Assembly: GCA_025060135.1 (NCBI GenBank)
Contig: JANXCY010000003.1
Location: 61,052 to 125,051, forward strand
Length of the DNA: 64,000 nt
Direction: 5' to 3'
DNA from: Anaerolineae bacterium
Lineage (GTDB): Bacteria > Chloroflexota > Anaerolineae > B4-G1 > DUEL01
Below, in pieces: positions 1-9,732 of the stretch; the first letter of the stretch is position 1; each line of letters starts with the position of its first letter. The translations under genes and the position numbers were made by a program. The notes under the pieces are model-generated. The model saw nothing but the letters and a program-made list of their open reading frames with translations, was not told the DNA's origin and ran no database searches.

Positions 1-516
1 GCCATCCCCGAAGACCCCGCTGCTGCCCAGGCCCAACTGGACCGGGTCCTGCGGAGCCTCAACCAGACCATCCAGGACATCCGGCGTTACATCTTCGATC
101 TCCGGGGCGGCTTTCCCCAGACCGACCTGGTGAGCGGACTGGAAGAACTCCTGCGGGACTTCCGGATCAACACCCTGTTGGAGACCCGACTCACTGTCTC
201 CGGTGAGGAGCGGGAGCGGCTGAGCGCCGAACAGCGCCAACACATTCTGCAGATTGCGCGCGAGGCGTTATCCAACGTCGCTCGCCACGCCCACGCTCGT
301 CGGGTGGACGTTCGCCTGACCTATGACACCCGTACCCTCCAACTCCGGATCGCCGACGACGGTGTTGGCCTGGCGATGACCCCCACTCCCACAGGGCAGG
401 GCATGCGGAACATCCGCGAACGGGCCCGTCTGCTGGATGGCACTCTGGATATAGATAGTGCCCCGGGCCAGGGTGTTACCATCACCCTGACCGTCCCGCT
501 GAAAGGAGAGGCATGA
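1..516 (+). CDS. Sensor histidine kinase, NarL/DegS-type, C-terminal part
   Basis: The frame is open from base 1, so this is the 3' end of a longer gene. Residues 1-35 contain the helix that follows the phospho-His in HisKA_3 kinases ([10 protein letters not shown]). The rest is a HATPase_c domain with an N-box ([10 protein letters not shown]), a G1 box (DDGVGL) and a G2 region ([14 protein letters not shown]). The H-box and any sensory domain lie upstream of the window. The stop overlaps the start of the next gene by 4 bp, giving a translationally coupled kinase-regulator pair. The kinase would autophosphorylate and pass phosphate to that regulator; its signal is unknown. Confidence 0.9.
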   Translation, partial: AIPEDPAAAQAQLDRVLRSLNQTIQDIRRYIFDLRGGFPQTDLVSGLEELLRDFRINTLLETRLTVSGEERERLSAEQRQHILQIAREALSNVARHAHARRVDVRLTYDTRTLQLRIADDGVGLAMTPTPTGQGMRNIRERARLLDGTLDIDSAPGQGVTITLTVPLKGEA

Positions 517-1178
517 CTCTCCGCATTCTGATCGTGGACGACCACGAAGTGGTCCGGCTGGGCCTGCGGGCCCTCCTGGATCGCCATCCCGATTTCACCG
601 TGGTGGACGAAGCCGGCACCGCCCGTGAGGCGCTCCAGAAGGCCCTCCTCCACCGCCCGGATGTTGTCGTCATGGACATTCGGCTCCCCGGACGTAGCGG
701 TATTGATGCCTGCCGGGACATCGTCTCCCAATTGCCCGAGACCCGCGTGATTATGCTCACTTCCTACGCTGAAGACGAACTTCTCTTTGACGCGATTGAG
801 GCCGGTGCCTGCGGCTACGTTCTCAAACAGATCGGCAGCGACGACCTGGTCCGAGCCATTGAGGCCGTTGGGCGTGGCGAGGCACTGCTAGACCCTTCCA
901 TCACCCGGCGGGTTCTGGAACGGGTGCGGGAAGCGGCCCGCAAGGACGAAATTGCCGCTTTCGCTGACCTAACGGAGCAGGAACTGCGGGTCCTGGCCCT
1001 CATTGCCGAGGGGAAAACCAATCGGGAAATCGCCCGGGCCCTCTACCTGGGCGAAGGCACCGTCCGCAACTATGTCAGTAGCATCCTCAGCAAACTGGGC
1101 CTGACCAACCGGGCCGAGGCGGCTGCCTTTGCTGTCCGTCATCACCTGAGAGACTACCTTCGTTCGCGGGAAGGATAG
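513..1178 (+). CDS. NarL/FixJ-family response regulator
   Basis: A 221-residue two-domain regulator. The receiver (about 1-120) has the acidic pair D9/D10, phospho-acceptor Asp55 in [10 protein letters not shown], the Thr/Ser switch in MLTSY, and Lys in YVLKQ. The C-terminal LuxR-type helix-turn-helix (about 155-215) reads [20 protein letters not shown] followed by [12 protein letters not shown]. The start ATG overlaps the stop of the kinase gene (ATGA), so the two are coupled. It is a DNA-binding transcription factor; its regulon cannot be read from the window. Unlike the single-domain receiver at 18443, it keeps the phosphorylatable Asp. Confidence 0.95.
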   Translation: MTLRILIVDDHEVVRLGLRALLDRHPDFTVVDEAGTAREALQKALLHRPDVVVMDIRLPGRSGIDACRDIVSQLPETRVIMLTSYAEDELLFDAIEAGACGYVLKQIGSDDLVRAIEAVGRGEALLDPSITRRVLERVREAARKDEIAAFADLTEQELRVLALIAEGKTNREIARALYLGEGTVRNYVSSILSKLGLTNRAEAAAFAVRHHLRDYLRSREG

Positions 1179-1196
1179 CCGGACTGCCGGTTCGCC

Positions 1197-1224
1197 TTGA
1201 CTTTCTCCCTCTGCCGATTACAAT
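1197..1224 (+). promoter_or_regulatory. Sigma-70-type promoter for the aminotransferase gene
   Basis: TTGACT at 1197-1202, a 16-bp spacer and TACAAT at 1219-1224. It would start transcription near 1231, about 200 nt before the aminotransferase start codon. Confidence 0.6.
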
Positions 1225-1434
1225 ATCCCTCGGCAAAGGCCGAGGTGTGGAGCGCGCTGAAAGGACTGGTCCGACCGCTGATCCAGGTCCTGATACGCCT
1301 GAAGACGGAAGGGCAGGAGCGGATTCCCCTATCCGTCTCGCTGTTCCTCACCCAACACCCCACTCCGATCCCGAAGCCATTGGGGATGGACAGAAAATAC
1401 CGAATACGCACCTTGCACCACAGGAGGTTATCCG
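1225..1434 (+). promoter_or_regulatory. Long untranslated leader of the aminotransferase gene
   Basis: About 200 nt lie between the predicted transcription start and the ATG at 1435. A perfect 7-bp hairpin (CCTCGGC/GCCGAGG, loop AAAG) sits at 1228-1245. I do not recognise a T-box or any known riboswitch. A good Shine-Dalgarno, AGGAGGT, lies about 8 nt before the start. A short heptamer-like string (ATACCGAATACGCA) occurs near 1400. Confidence 0.35.
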
Positions 1435-2601
1435 ATGAAAGACCGTAGACTGCTGATGATTCCCGGTCCTGTAGAATTCACCCCAGAGGTTCTGCAGGCC
1501 ATGAGCCTCCCCACCACCAGTCACCTGGCCGCGAACTTCGCGGAGGTCTTCGGACAGGCACTGGAACGACTGCGGGAGGTCGTCCGGGCACCCGGTGGCC
1601 AGCCCTTCGTGGTCGCCGGATCGGGTACGCTGGCGATGGAGATCGCCGCCGCCAACCTGATCGAGCCGGGCGACCGGGCCCTGGTGGTTAACACCGGCTT
1701 CTTCAGCGAGCGCTTCGTCTCTATCCTGGAGCGGTATGGCGCGGAGGTTACGGTTCTCACGCCGCCCGTTGTCGGCGACACCCCGCCTCCGGAGGCAGTG
1801 GAGGAGGCTCTGAAAAAAGGGCCTTTCAAACTGATGACAGTTACCCAGGTGGATACCTCCACCGGCGTCCTCACCGATGTCCGCACCCTGGCCCTCCTGG
1901 GGCGAAAGTACGAGACTCTGGTCGTGGTGGACGGCGTCTGCAGCGTGGCCGGTGAGGAACTGTGGATGGAAGAGTGGGACGTAGACCTGACCCTCACCGC
2001 CTCTCAAAAAGCCATCGGCGTCCCGCCCGGGCTGGCCATTGTCGTCGCCGGGGCGCGGGCAATGGAGGCATTCCGCAAGAGGAAAACTCCCGTCCGCTCC
2101 TATTACGCCGATTGGGCTAACTGGCTTCCGGTGATGGAATCCTACGAGGCCCGCAGGCCCATCTACTTCGGAACGCCCCCCGTCAACCTGGTCTGGGCGC
2201 TGAACGTGAGTCTGGGGCAGATGCTGGCAGAGGGGCTGGAGAACCGCTGGGCCCGCCACCGCCATCTGAGCGCGGCGTTCAAGGCAGGATTAACCGCCAT
2301 CGGATTGAAACTGGTGCCGGTGAGTCTTCAGAAGGCCGCCCACACCCTCACGACGGCCTACTACCCAGAGGGGATAGACGCTCGTTTGCTGGGACTCATC
2401 CTGGAGGCCGGAGTCATTGTCGCCTCCGGGCGCCATTCGGCCCTCGGCGACCGATACTTCCGGGTCGGGCATATGGGCGCGGTTACCGCCTCCGACATCC
2501 TGGCGACCCTGGGCGCGATAGAATGGGCACTGGCCCGTAGCGGCTATCCCTTTGACGTCGGCGCAGGGTTGGCTGCTGCCGAGCGGGTGCTGGCGGGGTA
2601 G
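1435..2601 (+). CDS. Class V aminotransferase (alanine-glyoxylate / serine-pyruvate type)
   Basis: A 388-residue fold-type I PLP enzyme. The N-terminus LLMIPGPVEFTPEVL is the family signature, and the PLP lysine is Lys192 in TASQKAIGVPPGL. The C-terminal small domain contains FRVGHMG, as in serine-glyoxylate and alanine-glyoxylate aminotransferases. It probably moves an amino group from Ala or Ser to glyoxylate. The next gene encodes a glycolate-oxidase-type flavoprotein, which makes glyoxylate, so a glycolate-to-glycine salvage pair is likely. A paralogue lies at 53971. The exact amino donor and acceptor are not resolvable from sequence. Confidence 0.9.
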   Translation: MKDRRLLMIPGPVEFTPEVLQAMSLPTTSHLAANFAEVFGQALERLREVVRAPGGQPFVVAGSGTLAMEIAAANLIEPGDRALVVNTGFFSERFVSILERYGAEVTVLTPPVVGDTPPPEAVEEALKKGPFKLMTVTQVDTSTGVLTDVRTLALLGRKYETLVVVDGVCSVAGEELWMEEWDVDLTLTASQKAIGVPPGLAIVVAGARAMEAFRKRKTPVRSYYADWANWLPVMESYEARRPIYFGTPPVNLVWALNVSLGQMLAEGLENRWARHRHLSAAFKAGLTAIGLKLVPVSLQKAAHTLTTAYYPEGIDARLLGLILEAGVIVASGRHSALGDRYFRVGHMGAVTASDILATLGAIEWALARSGYPFDVGAGLAAAERVLAG

Positions 2602-2678
2602 TTCTCCAGCCGGCTCCCTTTTGGGCCGCTGGGAGGGCCCTACCACTGGTCCGGAGGCGACCGACCCCAAGGGAAGGC

Positions 2679-4076
2679 ATGTACCACAAAGTTACCCCCC
2701 AAATTGTCGACGCATTGCGAGCCATCGTCGGGGAACAGAACGTCCGCACTGACGGGGAAGCGTTGGAGAAATACGCCCACGACGAGACGGTGGGCTTGTG
2801 GGCTCAACCGGAGGTTGTTGTCTTCGTCCGCTCCGCGCAGGAGGTCGCCGAAATCTTCCGCCTGGCGACACGGGAGCGGATTCCCATTACCCCGCGCGGG
2901 GCCGGGTACGGCCTGAGCGGTGGCGCCGTCCCCCTCTTCGGTGGGATCGTCCTCTCCACCGAGAAGATGAATCGCATCCTGGAGATTGATCCGCAGAACC
3001 TGATGGTTACCGTGGAGCCGGGGGTCATCACCGGCGACCTGCACCGGGCAGTGGAGGCGGAGGGGCTTTTCTACCCACCCGACCCCGCCAGCCTGGATTC
3101 CTGCACCATCGGTGGGAACATCGCCGAAGGCGCCGGTGGCCCCCGAGCCGTCAAGTACGGGACCACCAAGGACTACGTCTGCGGCTTGGAGGCTGTTCTC
3201 CCCTCCGGCGACATCATCACCTGCGGCGGCAAACTGGTTAAAAACGTTACCGGTTACAACCTGATCCAGTTGCTCGTTGGCTCCGAGGGAACCCTGGCCG
3301 TGGTCACCCAGATTATCCTGCGCCTCCTGCCCCTGCCCAAGTTCCGGGTGGACCTGCTGGTCCCCTACGACGACTTCCAGGCCGCCGCCGACACCGTCTC
3401 CGACATCATCGCTGCCCGCATCCTCCCGGCGACCATTGAGTTTATGGAACAGGATAGCATCCGGGCGGCGGAGCGGCTCCTGCAGAAGACCGTCCCCTAC
3501 GACGACGCAGCGGCCCACCTGCTGATCCAACTGGACGGGAACCGGCAGGAGGCAGTGGACGCGGACATGGAGGCCGTGGGGGAAATCTGCCTGGCCCACG
3601 GGGCCCGGGACGTCTTGGTAGCGAAGGATACCCGCACCCGCGACCGGCTGTGGGAGGCCCGGCGGGCCATCGTGGACGCGCTCAAGCACGAAAGCCCGAT
3701 GAACCACATGGAGGACGTCGTAGTGCCGCGCGCCGAGATCCCGGCCCTCCTGCGGGGGATCAAGGAGATCGCGCGGCGGCACAGCGTTCGCATCGTCTGC
3801 TTCGGCCACGCCGGAGACGGTAACGTCCACGTCAACGCGCTCAAGGACGCCATGCCCGAGGGAGAATGGCACGCGCTGGTTCCTGTCCTCTCCGAAGAAA
3901 TCTACCGGCTCACTCTCTCCCTAGGCGGGACCATCACCGGAGAACACGGCATCGGTGCGACCCGTCGTCGCTACCTGCCCATGGCGCTGGACCCGGCCCA
4001 GATCGCGCTGATGCGGGGGATCAAAGAACTCTTTGACCCCTACCACATCCTGAATCCCGGAAAGATTTTCCCCTGA
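2679..4076 (+). CDS. glcD: FAD-linked oxidase, glycolate oxidase subunit GlcD family
   Basis: 465 residues. The N-terminal PCMH-type FAD domain contains ITPRGAGYGLSGGAVP and SCTIGGNIAEGAGGPRAVKYG. The FAD-oxidase C-terminal domain contains CFGHAGDGNVHVN and GEHGIGATRRRYL and ends in ILNPGKIFP. This is the GlcD / D-lactate dehydrogenase family, oxidising 2-hydroxyacids such as glycolate or D-lactate with FAD. No glcE or glcF follows, so the electron acceptor is unknown. Its position 77 bp after a glyoxylate-type aminotransferase favours glycolate as substrate. D-lactate remains an alternative. Confidence 0.88.
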   Translation: MYHKVTPQIVDALRAIVGEQNVRTDGEALEKYAHDETVGLWAQPEVVVFVRSAQEVAEIFRLATRERIPITPRGAGYGLSGGAVPLFGGIVLSTEKMNRILEIDPQNLMVTVEPGVITGDLHRAVEAEGLFYPPDPASLDSCTIGGNIAEGAGGPRAVKYGTTKDYVCGLEAVLPSGDIITCGGKLVKNVTGYNLIQLLVGSEGTLAVVTQIILRLLPLPKFRVDLLVPYDDFQAAADTVSDIIAARILPATIEFMEQDSIRAAERLLQKTVPYDDAAAHLLIQLDGNRQEAVDADMEAVGEICLAHGARDVLVAKDTRTRDRLWEARRAIVDALKHESPMNHMEDVVVPRAEIPALLRGIKEIARRHSVRIVCFGHAGDGNVHVNALKDAMPEGEWHALVPVLSEEIYRLTLSLGGTITGEHGIGATRRRYLPMALDPAQIALMRGIKELFDPYHILNPGKIFP

Positions 4077-4210
4077 CGGGCCCTTCCCCTTCCTTCACGC
4101 GACGGCGAAACCATGGCCGCGCACCGTTGTTTTTCTATACGAGCGATGGTGTTCTTACCCTTCCAGAGAGCCGGAGCGATCGGTTCTCACCGGTGAGAGA
4201 CCCGGATGGG

Positions 4211-4239
4211 TTGCTGGATTGCCCACTTGGTGGTATATT
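4211..4239 (+). promoter_or_regulatory. Promoter of the purine operon
   Basis: TTGCTG at 4211-4216, a 17-bp spacer and TATATT at 4234-4239. Transcription would begin near 4246, 21 nt before the purL ATG at 4267. This excludes a TTG at 4219 as the translation start. Confidence 0.65.
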
Positions 4240-4266
4240 TTCCGGCAACCCGAGGAGACTACCGTC

Positions 4267-7209
4267 ATGGATATCCGGATCGAAGTCCGCTGGAGATCCC
4301 ATCTGCCGGAGGGAAGGGTCCGGGCCCTCCAGGCCCAACTGGCCCTGCTGGGCCTCTCCGGTGTGCGGGAGATCCGCATCGCTGACCTCTACTTCCTGCG
4401 GGGCGACCTGACCGACGGGGAAGTGGAGACCCTCTGCCGGGAACTCCTGGCAGACCCCATTGTCCAGGAATACCGGTGGGGCCGAACAACCCCGGCTCCG
4501 CCTGCTTCCCCCTCGCCAGAGAATGGCCAGTGGGTGGTGGAAGTAGGCCTCCACCCTGGCGTAACCGACGCGGTCGCGGAGCGGCTCCTGCAATCCGCCC
4601 GGCACATCGGAGTGCGGGGCCTCCAGGCGGCGGTTACCGGTACCCGCTACGAATTCACCGGCGCCCTGGACGAAGCGACCGTCCGTCACATCGCGGAGGC
4701 CCTCCTCTGCAACGACGTCATCCAGTTCTACACCCTGGGACCGCTAACCCCGGTTTTCGCCCCCGCTGCCCCCAGCGGCGAGGTGGAAGCAATCCCCCTC
4801 CGGGCCGCCGACGATGAGACCCTCCTCCGGATTAGCCGGGAACGGGTCCTGGCCCTTTCCCTGGCCGAAATGCGGGCCATCCAGGAGTACTACCGGGAAC
4901 GGGGACGGGATCCCACCGACGTGGAACTGGAAACCCTGGCCCAGACCTGGTCCGAGCATTGCGTTCACAAAACCTTCAAAGCGCAGATCGACTACGAATG
5001 TCGCGGAGGTATCCCGCGCCATCTCCCCGACGGAAGCCTCCGACACCCGCCCTATCGAGAAGCGATTGACGGCCTCCTGCGCACCTATATCCGGGCTGCA
5101 ACGGAAACACTGGGGAAACCCTGGGTCCGCTCCGCCTTCGTGGACAACGCGGGCGTGATCGCGCTGGACGAACGATGGGACGTTTCCTTTAAAGTGGAGA
5201 CGCACAATCATCCCTCAGCCCTGGAGCCCTTCGGCGGGGCCAATACCGGTGTTGGCGGGGTCATTCGGGACATTCTCGGCGTTTCGGCCCGTCCCATCGC
5301 CAACACGGACATCCTCTGCTTCGGCCCCCAGGACCTGCCCGAAGAGACCCTCTCGCCGGGCGTCCTCCATCCCCGCCGGATCGCCACGGGTGTCATTGCC
5401 GGGATTGAGGACTACGGAAACAAGATGGGGATTCCCACCGTCAGTGGGGCGATTCTCTTTGACCTGGGCTATACGGCCAACCCACTGGTCTTCTGCGGAT
5501 GCGTGGGGCTGGCGCCCCGGGGGAGCCATCCCCGCTCCCCGCGTCCGGGCGACCGGATCGTGGCTCTGGGCGGTCGGACGGGACGGGACGGTCTCCACGG
5601 CGCGACCTTCTCCTCCGCTGCACTGACTCACGACACTGCCCAGACCGTAGGCAGCGTCGTCCAGATCGGCAACCCCATCACCGAAAAGGCCGTAACCGAG
5701 GTGGTTCTGGCCGCCCGGGACGAGGGCCTCTATACGGCCATCACCGACTGCGGCGCGGGTGGGTTCTCCTCCGCCGTGGGGGAAATGGGTCGGGAGATCG
5801 GCGCCGAAGTGGAACTTTCCCACGTTCCCCTCAAATACCCCGGCCTCCGACCCTGGGAAATCTGGCTCTCCGAGGCCCAGGAACGGATGGTCCTGGCCGT
5901 CCCCCCGGAAAATCTCCCCCGCTTGCAGGAACTGTGCGACCGTTTTGACGTGGAGATGACGGTCATCGGCCATTTCACTGGCGACCGCCGCCTGACCGTC
6001 CGGTATCACGGAGCCATCGTGGGAGAACTGGATATGGCCTTTCTCCACGAAGGCCTTCCCCGCCGCCACCTGACCGCTGTCTGGGAACCGACAGTGGAGC
6101 CCGAAGAACCGCCGCCTCCTGGAGACCCCGCCAGGGTCCTGCTGCGCCTGCTGGCGCTGCCGGACATCGCCAGCAAAGAGGCAACCGTCCGCCGTTACGA
6201 CCATGAAGTCCAGGGCGCCGTGGTGGTCAAACCCTTCGTGGGTCGGGAGAACGATGGCCCTTCCGACGGTGTCGTTCTCTGCCCTCCGGAGACTCGGTCC
6301 TTTCGGGGCATCGCCATCGGCTGTGGGATCAACCCCCATTACGGGAAGATAGACCCGTACGCGATGGCCTGGGCGGTGGTGGACGAGGCCATCCGGAACG
6401 TGGTGGCGGTGGGGGCCGACCCGGACCAGGTAGCCCTGCTGGACAACTTCTGCTGGGGGGACCCCTCCCTGCCAGACCGGCTGGGCGCGCTGGTCCGGGC
6501 CGCACAGGGGTGCCACGATGCGGCCCTCTGCTACGGCGCTCCCTTTATCTCCGGCAAGGACAGCCTCAACAACGAGTTTCTGGATCCCCAGGGCAGACGG
6601 ACGCCCATCCCGCCGACCCTGCTGATCTCCTCCCTGGGGATCGTGCCCGACATCCGTCAGGCCGTTACGATGGACCTGAAGGCTCCTGGCAACCTGCTCT
6701 ACATCCTGGGGATCACGCGGGCGGAAGCGGGCGGCTCTGCCTGGTATCGGGTGATGGGGGGCCGGGGCGGCACCGTCCCGGCGCCGGTCCCGGAGAGCCT
6801 CCAGACCATGCGGGCGCTCCATCGGGCCATTCGGGAGGGGCGGGTGCAGGCCTGCCACGATTGCTCCGAAGGCGGACTGGCAGTCGCCGCCGCTGAAATG
6901 GCGCTGGCAGGGGGACTGGGACTGACCCTGAGCCTTTCCGACCTCCCCTCTACACCCGACGTCGCGACTGCCGAAATGGCGCTCTTCAGCGAGACCGCAG
7001 GCCGTTTCCTGGTGGAAGTCCGGCCTCAGGACCGGGCCGCTTTGGAAGCCCTCTTCTCTGGCCTGCCCTGCGCTTGCCTGGGCCGAGTAACCGAAGAACC
7101 GGTCCTCCGGATCACTGGGCGGCGGGGCGACCCCATCCTGGCCCTGCCGGTCGGAGCACTCAAGCAGAACTGGAAGAGAGACGCGATATGGGCCGGGTAC
7201 GAGTCCTGA
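4267..7209 (+). CDS. purL: Phosphoribosylformylglycinamidine synthase, PurL with two N-terminal PurS-like domains
   Basis: 980 residues, longer than the roughly 730-residue small PurL and shorter than the roughly 1290-residue PurL that includes its glutaminase. Residues 1-75 and 90-165 both resemble PurS: each has a beta strand, a helix, and a conserved end such as [13 protein letters not shown] or [13 protein letters not shown]. The PurL core follows from about 185, with [28 protein letters not shown], and the second-half motif [17 protein letters not shown]. It converts FGAR, Gln and ATP to FGAM together with PurQ, whose gene overlaps by 22 bp. The ATG at 4267 follows CGAGGAGA at a proper distance. 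Confidence 0.93.
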   Translation: MDIRIEVRWRSHLPEGRVRALQAQLALLGLSGVREIRIADLYFLRGDLTDGEVETLCRELLADPIVQEYRWGRTTPAPPASPSPENGQWVVEVGLHPGVTDAVAERLLQSARHIGVRGLQAAVTGTRYEFTGALDEATVRHIAEALLCNDVIQFYTLGPLTPVFAPAAPSGEVEAIPLRAADDETLLRISRERVLALSLAEMRAIQEYYRERGRDPTDVELETLAQTWSEHCVHKTFKAQIDYECRGGIPRHLPDGSLRHPPYREAIDGLLRTYIRAATETLGKPWVRSAFVDNAGVIALDERWDVSFKVETHNHPSALEPFGGANTGVGGVIRDILGVSARPIANTDILCFGPQDLPEETLSPGVLHPRRIATGVIAGIEDYGNKMGIPTVSGAILFDLGYTANPLVFCGCVGLAPRGSHPRSPRPGDRIVALGGRTGRDGLHGATFSSAALTHDTAQTVGSVVQIGNPITEKAVTEVVLAARDEGLYTAITDCGAGGFSSAVGEMGREIGAEVELSHVPLKYPGLRPWEIWLSEAQERMVLAVPPENLPRLQELCDRFDVEMTVIGHFTGDRRLTVRYHGAIVGELDMAFLHEGLPRRHLTAVWEPTVEPEEPPPPGDPARVLLRLLALPDIASKEATVRRYDHEVQGAVVVKPFVGRENDGPSDGVVLCPPETRSFRGIAIGCGINPHYGKIDPYAMAWAVVDEAIRNVVAVGADPDQVALLDNFCWGDPSLPDRLGALVRAAQGCHDAALCYGAPFISGKDSLNNEFLDPQGRRTPIPPTLLISSLGIVPDIRQAVTMDLKAPGNLLYILGITRAEAGGSAWYRVMGGRGGTVPAPVPESLQTMRALHRAIREGRVQACHDCSEGGLAVAAAEMALAGGLGLTLSLSDLPSTPDVATAEMALFSETAGRFLVEVRPQDRAALEALFSGLPCACLGRVTEEPVLRITGRRGDPILALPVGALKQNWKRDAIWAGYES

Positions 7210-7979
7210 TCCTCCACGCGACCGGCACTAACCGCGACCGGGAAACCGCCTGGGCTTGCGAAGCGGCAGGCGGGGAGCCGGAGATTGTCCACGTCAACCA
7301 GTTGCTGCGGGGAGAGCGACGGCTCGCGAATTACCACATGCTCATCCTTCCCGGCGGCTTCTCCTACGGGGATGCCCTGGGCGCCGGACGACTGTGGGCG
7401 GTGGACCTCCGTCATCTGTTGGGGGAAGAAATTCAGACCTTCATAGAATCGGGGCGGCCAGTGCTGGGCATCTGCAACGGCTTCCAGGCTCTGGTCAAAG
7501 CGGGCTGGCTCCCTGGCCCTCCCTTCACCGGAGAAGGGGGCGACCATCAGGCGGTAACGCTCACCTACAACGCGTCGGGCCACTTTGAGTGCCGGTGGGT
7601 CTGGCTGCAGGCCAACCCATCCAGCCCATGCGTGTTCACGCGCGGACTCTCGGAGCCGATCTATTGCCCCGTGGCCCACGGTGAGGGACGATTCGTCCCT
7701 CGCGACGAGGCCACACTCCAGGCGCTCCAATCCCATGGGCTGATCGCGCTGACCTACGTGGCGCCCGATGGGGGTCCCGCGCGGTACCCCTGGAACCCCA
7801 ATGGCTCCGTTGCCGATGTGGCCGGCATCTGCAACCTCCAGGGGAACGTTCTGGGCCTGATGCCCCATCCCGAAGACCACATCGTTCCCTGGCAGCATCC
7901 CCGTTGGATGCGGGGGGAATCTGGAGGGCTGGGGCTGGCTCTCTTCGCCGCGGGCATCCACTACGCAGCCTCGCTATAG
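7188..7979 (+). CDS. purQ: Phosphoribosylformylglycinamidine synthase glutaminase subunit PurQ
   Basis: 263 residues, class I glutamine amidotransferase. The nucleophile Cys lies in [10 protein letters not shown], the oxyanion region in LPGGFSYGD, and the His/Glu pair in GLMPHPED. It supplies ammonia to PurL. The ATG at 7188 lies inside purL, and the 22-bp overlap suggests coupled translation of equal amounts. An upstream in-frame start (7074) would add 38 residues with no homology and lies inside purL, so I rejected it. Confidence 0.93.
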   Translation: MGRVRVLILHATGTNRDRETAWACEAAGGEPEIVHVNQLLRGERRLANYHMLILPGGFSYGDALGAGRLWAVDLRHLLGEEIQTFIESGRPVLGICNGFQALVKAGWLPGPPFTGEGGDHQAVTLTYNASGHFECRWVWLQANPSSPCVFTRGLSEPIYCPVAHGEGRFVPRDEATLQALQSHGLIALTYVAPDGGPARYPWNPNGSVADVAGICNLQGNVLGLMPHPEDHIVPWQHPRWMRGESGGLGLALFAAGIHYAASL

Positions 7980-8320
7980 CAACGGCCTGCAAGGGGAGTG
8001 TCCACGAAAGAGCCATTGCGGCGGCCAAGCCCCTGCAGTGAGAGCAACGACCCACTTCCTTACTTGAGGAATCCGTAGTACAGGCTGTTAGAAGATGTCT
8101 GAACAATGCCGAAGGTTGCGGAGCGCTGGCTGTTCGCCTGTAAGTAATGGGTGGCCCAGGACGGCCTTCTGACCCGTAGCGCAGGTGGTAAGCCTGGATA
8201 CTGCAGGCCTGGCGGCCTGCGCTCCAGCGCCCAGGTCTCTGGAGAACCTGAATTTTCAGACATGCTCTCAGCCTGCATCATATGATCCCAGCCGGTTCCA
8301 GATTCAACTCGGGAGGGTCC
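7980..8320 (+). other. Intergenic region, no gene seen
   Basis: This 341-bp gap splits the purine operon between purQ and the FAD oxidoreductase. It holds one palindromic repeat copy (8176-8225). A TATGAT-like string occurs near 8280, but I find no matching -35 box. No reading frame here looks coding. Confidence 0.5.
8176..8225. repeat. Palindromic intergenic repeat, copy A
   Basis: Begins GTAGCGCAGG and ends CCTGCGCTCC (9 of 10 complementary). The core GCAGGCCTGGCGG is shared exactly with copy B at 27631. Related copies lie at 31585, 34860 and 46075. Confidence 0.6.
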
Positions 8321-9631
8321 ATGCCTGCAGGAGAAGCAATAGTGGTTGGTGGGGGGCTGGCAGGACTGACCGCCGCCTACCGGCTGCAACAGGCCGGATG
8401 GAAAGTGCGCGTGCTGGAAGCGAACCCCCACGTGGGAGGCCGCGTGATCACCATCCAATGGCGCGGCTATTCCATTGACCCTGGCGCGGAATTCGTCTCT
8501 GGCGCAGAGACCTACCTGCTGGGCATGGTGCGGCATCTGGGCATTCAGGAGCAACTGATCCGTTACAGTCAGGAGCAGGTTGGGTTTGAGGTAGGTGTGA
8601 TGCGCGGCGGCCGCGTCTATCGGATCAACTTTATGGCACCGTGGCAGTTCCTGACCTGGCGCGGGGTCTCCCTCCCGGCCCGGCTCAGCATCCTCAAGTT
8701 GCTGCCGTACCTGATACGCTACCGTCGCTACGACCTCTATCATCCGGAGACGGTACCCGGAGACGACACCCAGACGATGGAGCAGTTCTTTTACCAGAAA
8801 ATCAGCGGTGAACTTTTTGAGTACTGGGTGGAGCCGACGATGGACGTCTTCTGTGGCTACACCGCTGATGACCTCTCCGCCAAAATGATGTTGCTCCTCT
8901 TCGGCAACTATCTGGGCACTCCACTGTACACCTTTGTTGGTGGGTTGGGATTCTTCCCGGAGACGTTGGCAAGTTCTCTGGATGTGCAGACGGGAGCCCG
9001 GGTTACGCGTATCACCCTGGCGCCGGATCAGCGCGGTGTACGGGTGTATTACAAGCAGGATGGCCAGGTCGCCTCTCTGGACAGCGACGCGGTGGTCGTC
9101 GCCGTGCCCGGGGATTCCGTGCTGGACCTATTGGATGAGCCCCGGCCAGCCTGGAGGGCTTTCTTCCCTAAAGTGCGCTACACCCGGGTCGGGATCGTCT
9201 ATCACTTAATTGAGCACAACGACCCTCAACTGGATCGAGGTGGGATTATGTTCCCACGCCGGGAGCCGTGGAAACTCTCGGCACTGGGCTGGAAACGTCA
9301 GCCTGATGGTCGGATTCTGGCGATGAGCGACCTGAAAGCCAGCCTGTATGATCCCCAGATGAGCGACCAGCAGTTACGCCAGGTGATTACCGAAGAGGTT
9401 ACGCGCGCTGTACCGGCATTCGCTGGCCGGATCGTGGATCAGATGGTCTTTCGCTGGTCGCACAAAGTGCCAGCGATGCCCCCAGGCTACCTGAGCGCAC
9501 TGAAGATGTTCAAGGAGAACCCTCAGGAAGGCCCGGTCTATTTCTGCGGAGATTACCTCATTGCCGGTTCAACCGGAGCGGCCCTGGCCTCTGGCTGGCA
9601 GGCTGCCGAGCGGGTACTGCGGGCCATGTAA
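8321..9631 (+). CDS. FAD-dependent amine-oxidase-fold oxidoreductase (protoporphyrinogen oxidase / phytoene desaturase-like)
   Basis: 436 residues. The N-terminal dinucleotide-binding motif is VVGGGLAGLTAAYRLQQAG, followed by VLEANPHVGGRV, which is typical of the NAD(P)-binding-8/amino-oxidase group that includes HemY/HemG. The C-terminal FAD motif is IYFCGDYL-like (VYFCGDYLIAGSTGAALASG). The start ATG follows GGGAGGGTCC; an upstream ATG at 8282 lacks an RBS. It sits inside the purine operon but has no known role in purine synthesis. Substrates could be porphyrinogens, carotenoids or amines, and sequence alone does not decide. Confidence 0.75.
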   Translation: MPAGEAIVVGGGLAGLTAAYRLQQAGWKVRVLEANPHVGGRVITIQWRGYSIDPGAEFVSGAETYLLGMVRHLGIQEQLIRYSQEQVGFEVGVMRGGRVYRINFMAPWQFLTWRGVSLPARLSILKLLPYLIRYRRYDLYHPETVPGDDTQTMEQFFYQKISGELFEYWVEPTMDVFCGYTADDLSAKMMLLLFGNYLGTPLYTFVGGLGFFPETLASSLDVQTGARVTRITLAPDQRGVRVYYKQDGQVASLDSDAVVVAVPGDSVLDLLDEPRPAWRAFFPKVRYTRVGIVYHLIEHNDPQLDRGGIMFPRREPWKLSALGWKRQPDGRILAMSDLKASLYDPQMSDQQLRQVITEEVTRAVPAFAGRIVDQMVFRWSHKVPAMPPGYLSALKMFKENPQEGPVYFCGDYLIAGSTGAALASGWQAAERVLRAM

Positions 9632-9732
9632 CGGACGCTATCCGCCAGGGAGCGAACCTGTCCAACCTTTGAGGATCGTTGCCAACGGACCATCACTGGA
9701 ATCACTCAGCAGACAAAGGGGGTGAAAGAATT

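Noticed and set aside
1225..1434. T-box or glycine riboswitch
   Set aside because: No T-box sequence (AGGGTGGNACCGCG) and no recognisable glycine aptamer was found.
4219..4266. TTG at 4219 as purL start
   Set aside because: It lies upstream of the predicted transcription start and inside the promoter; ATG 4267 has a good Shine-Dalgarno.
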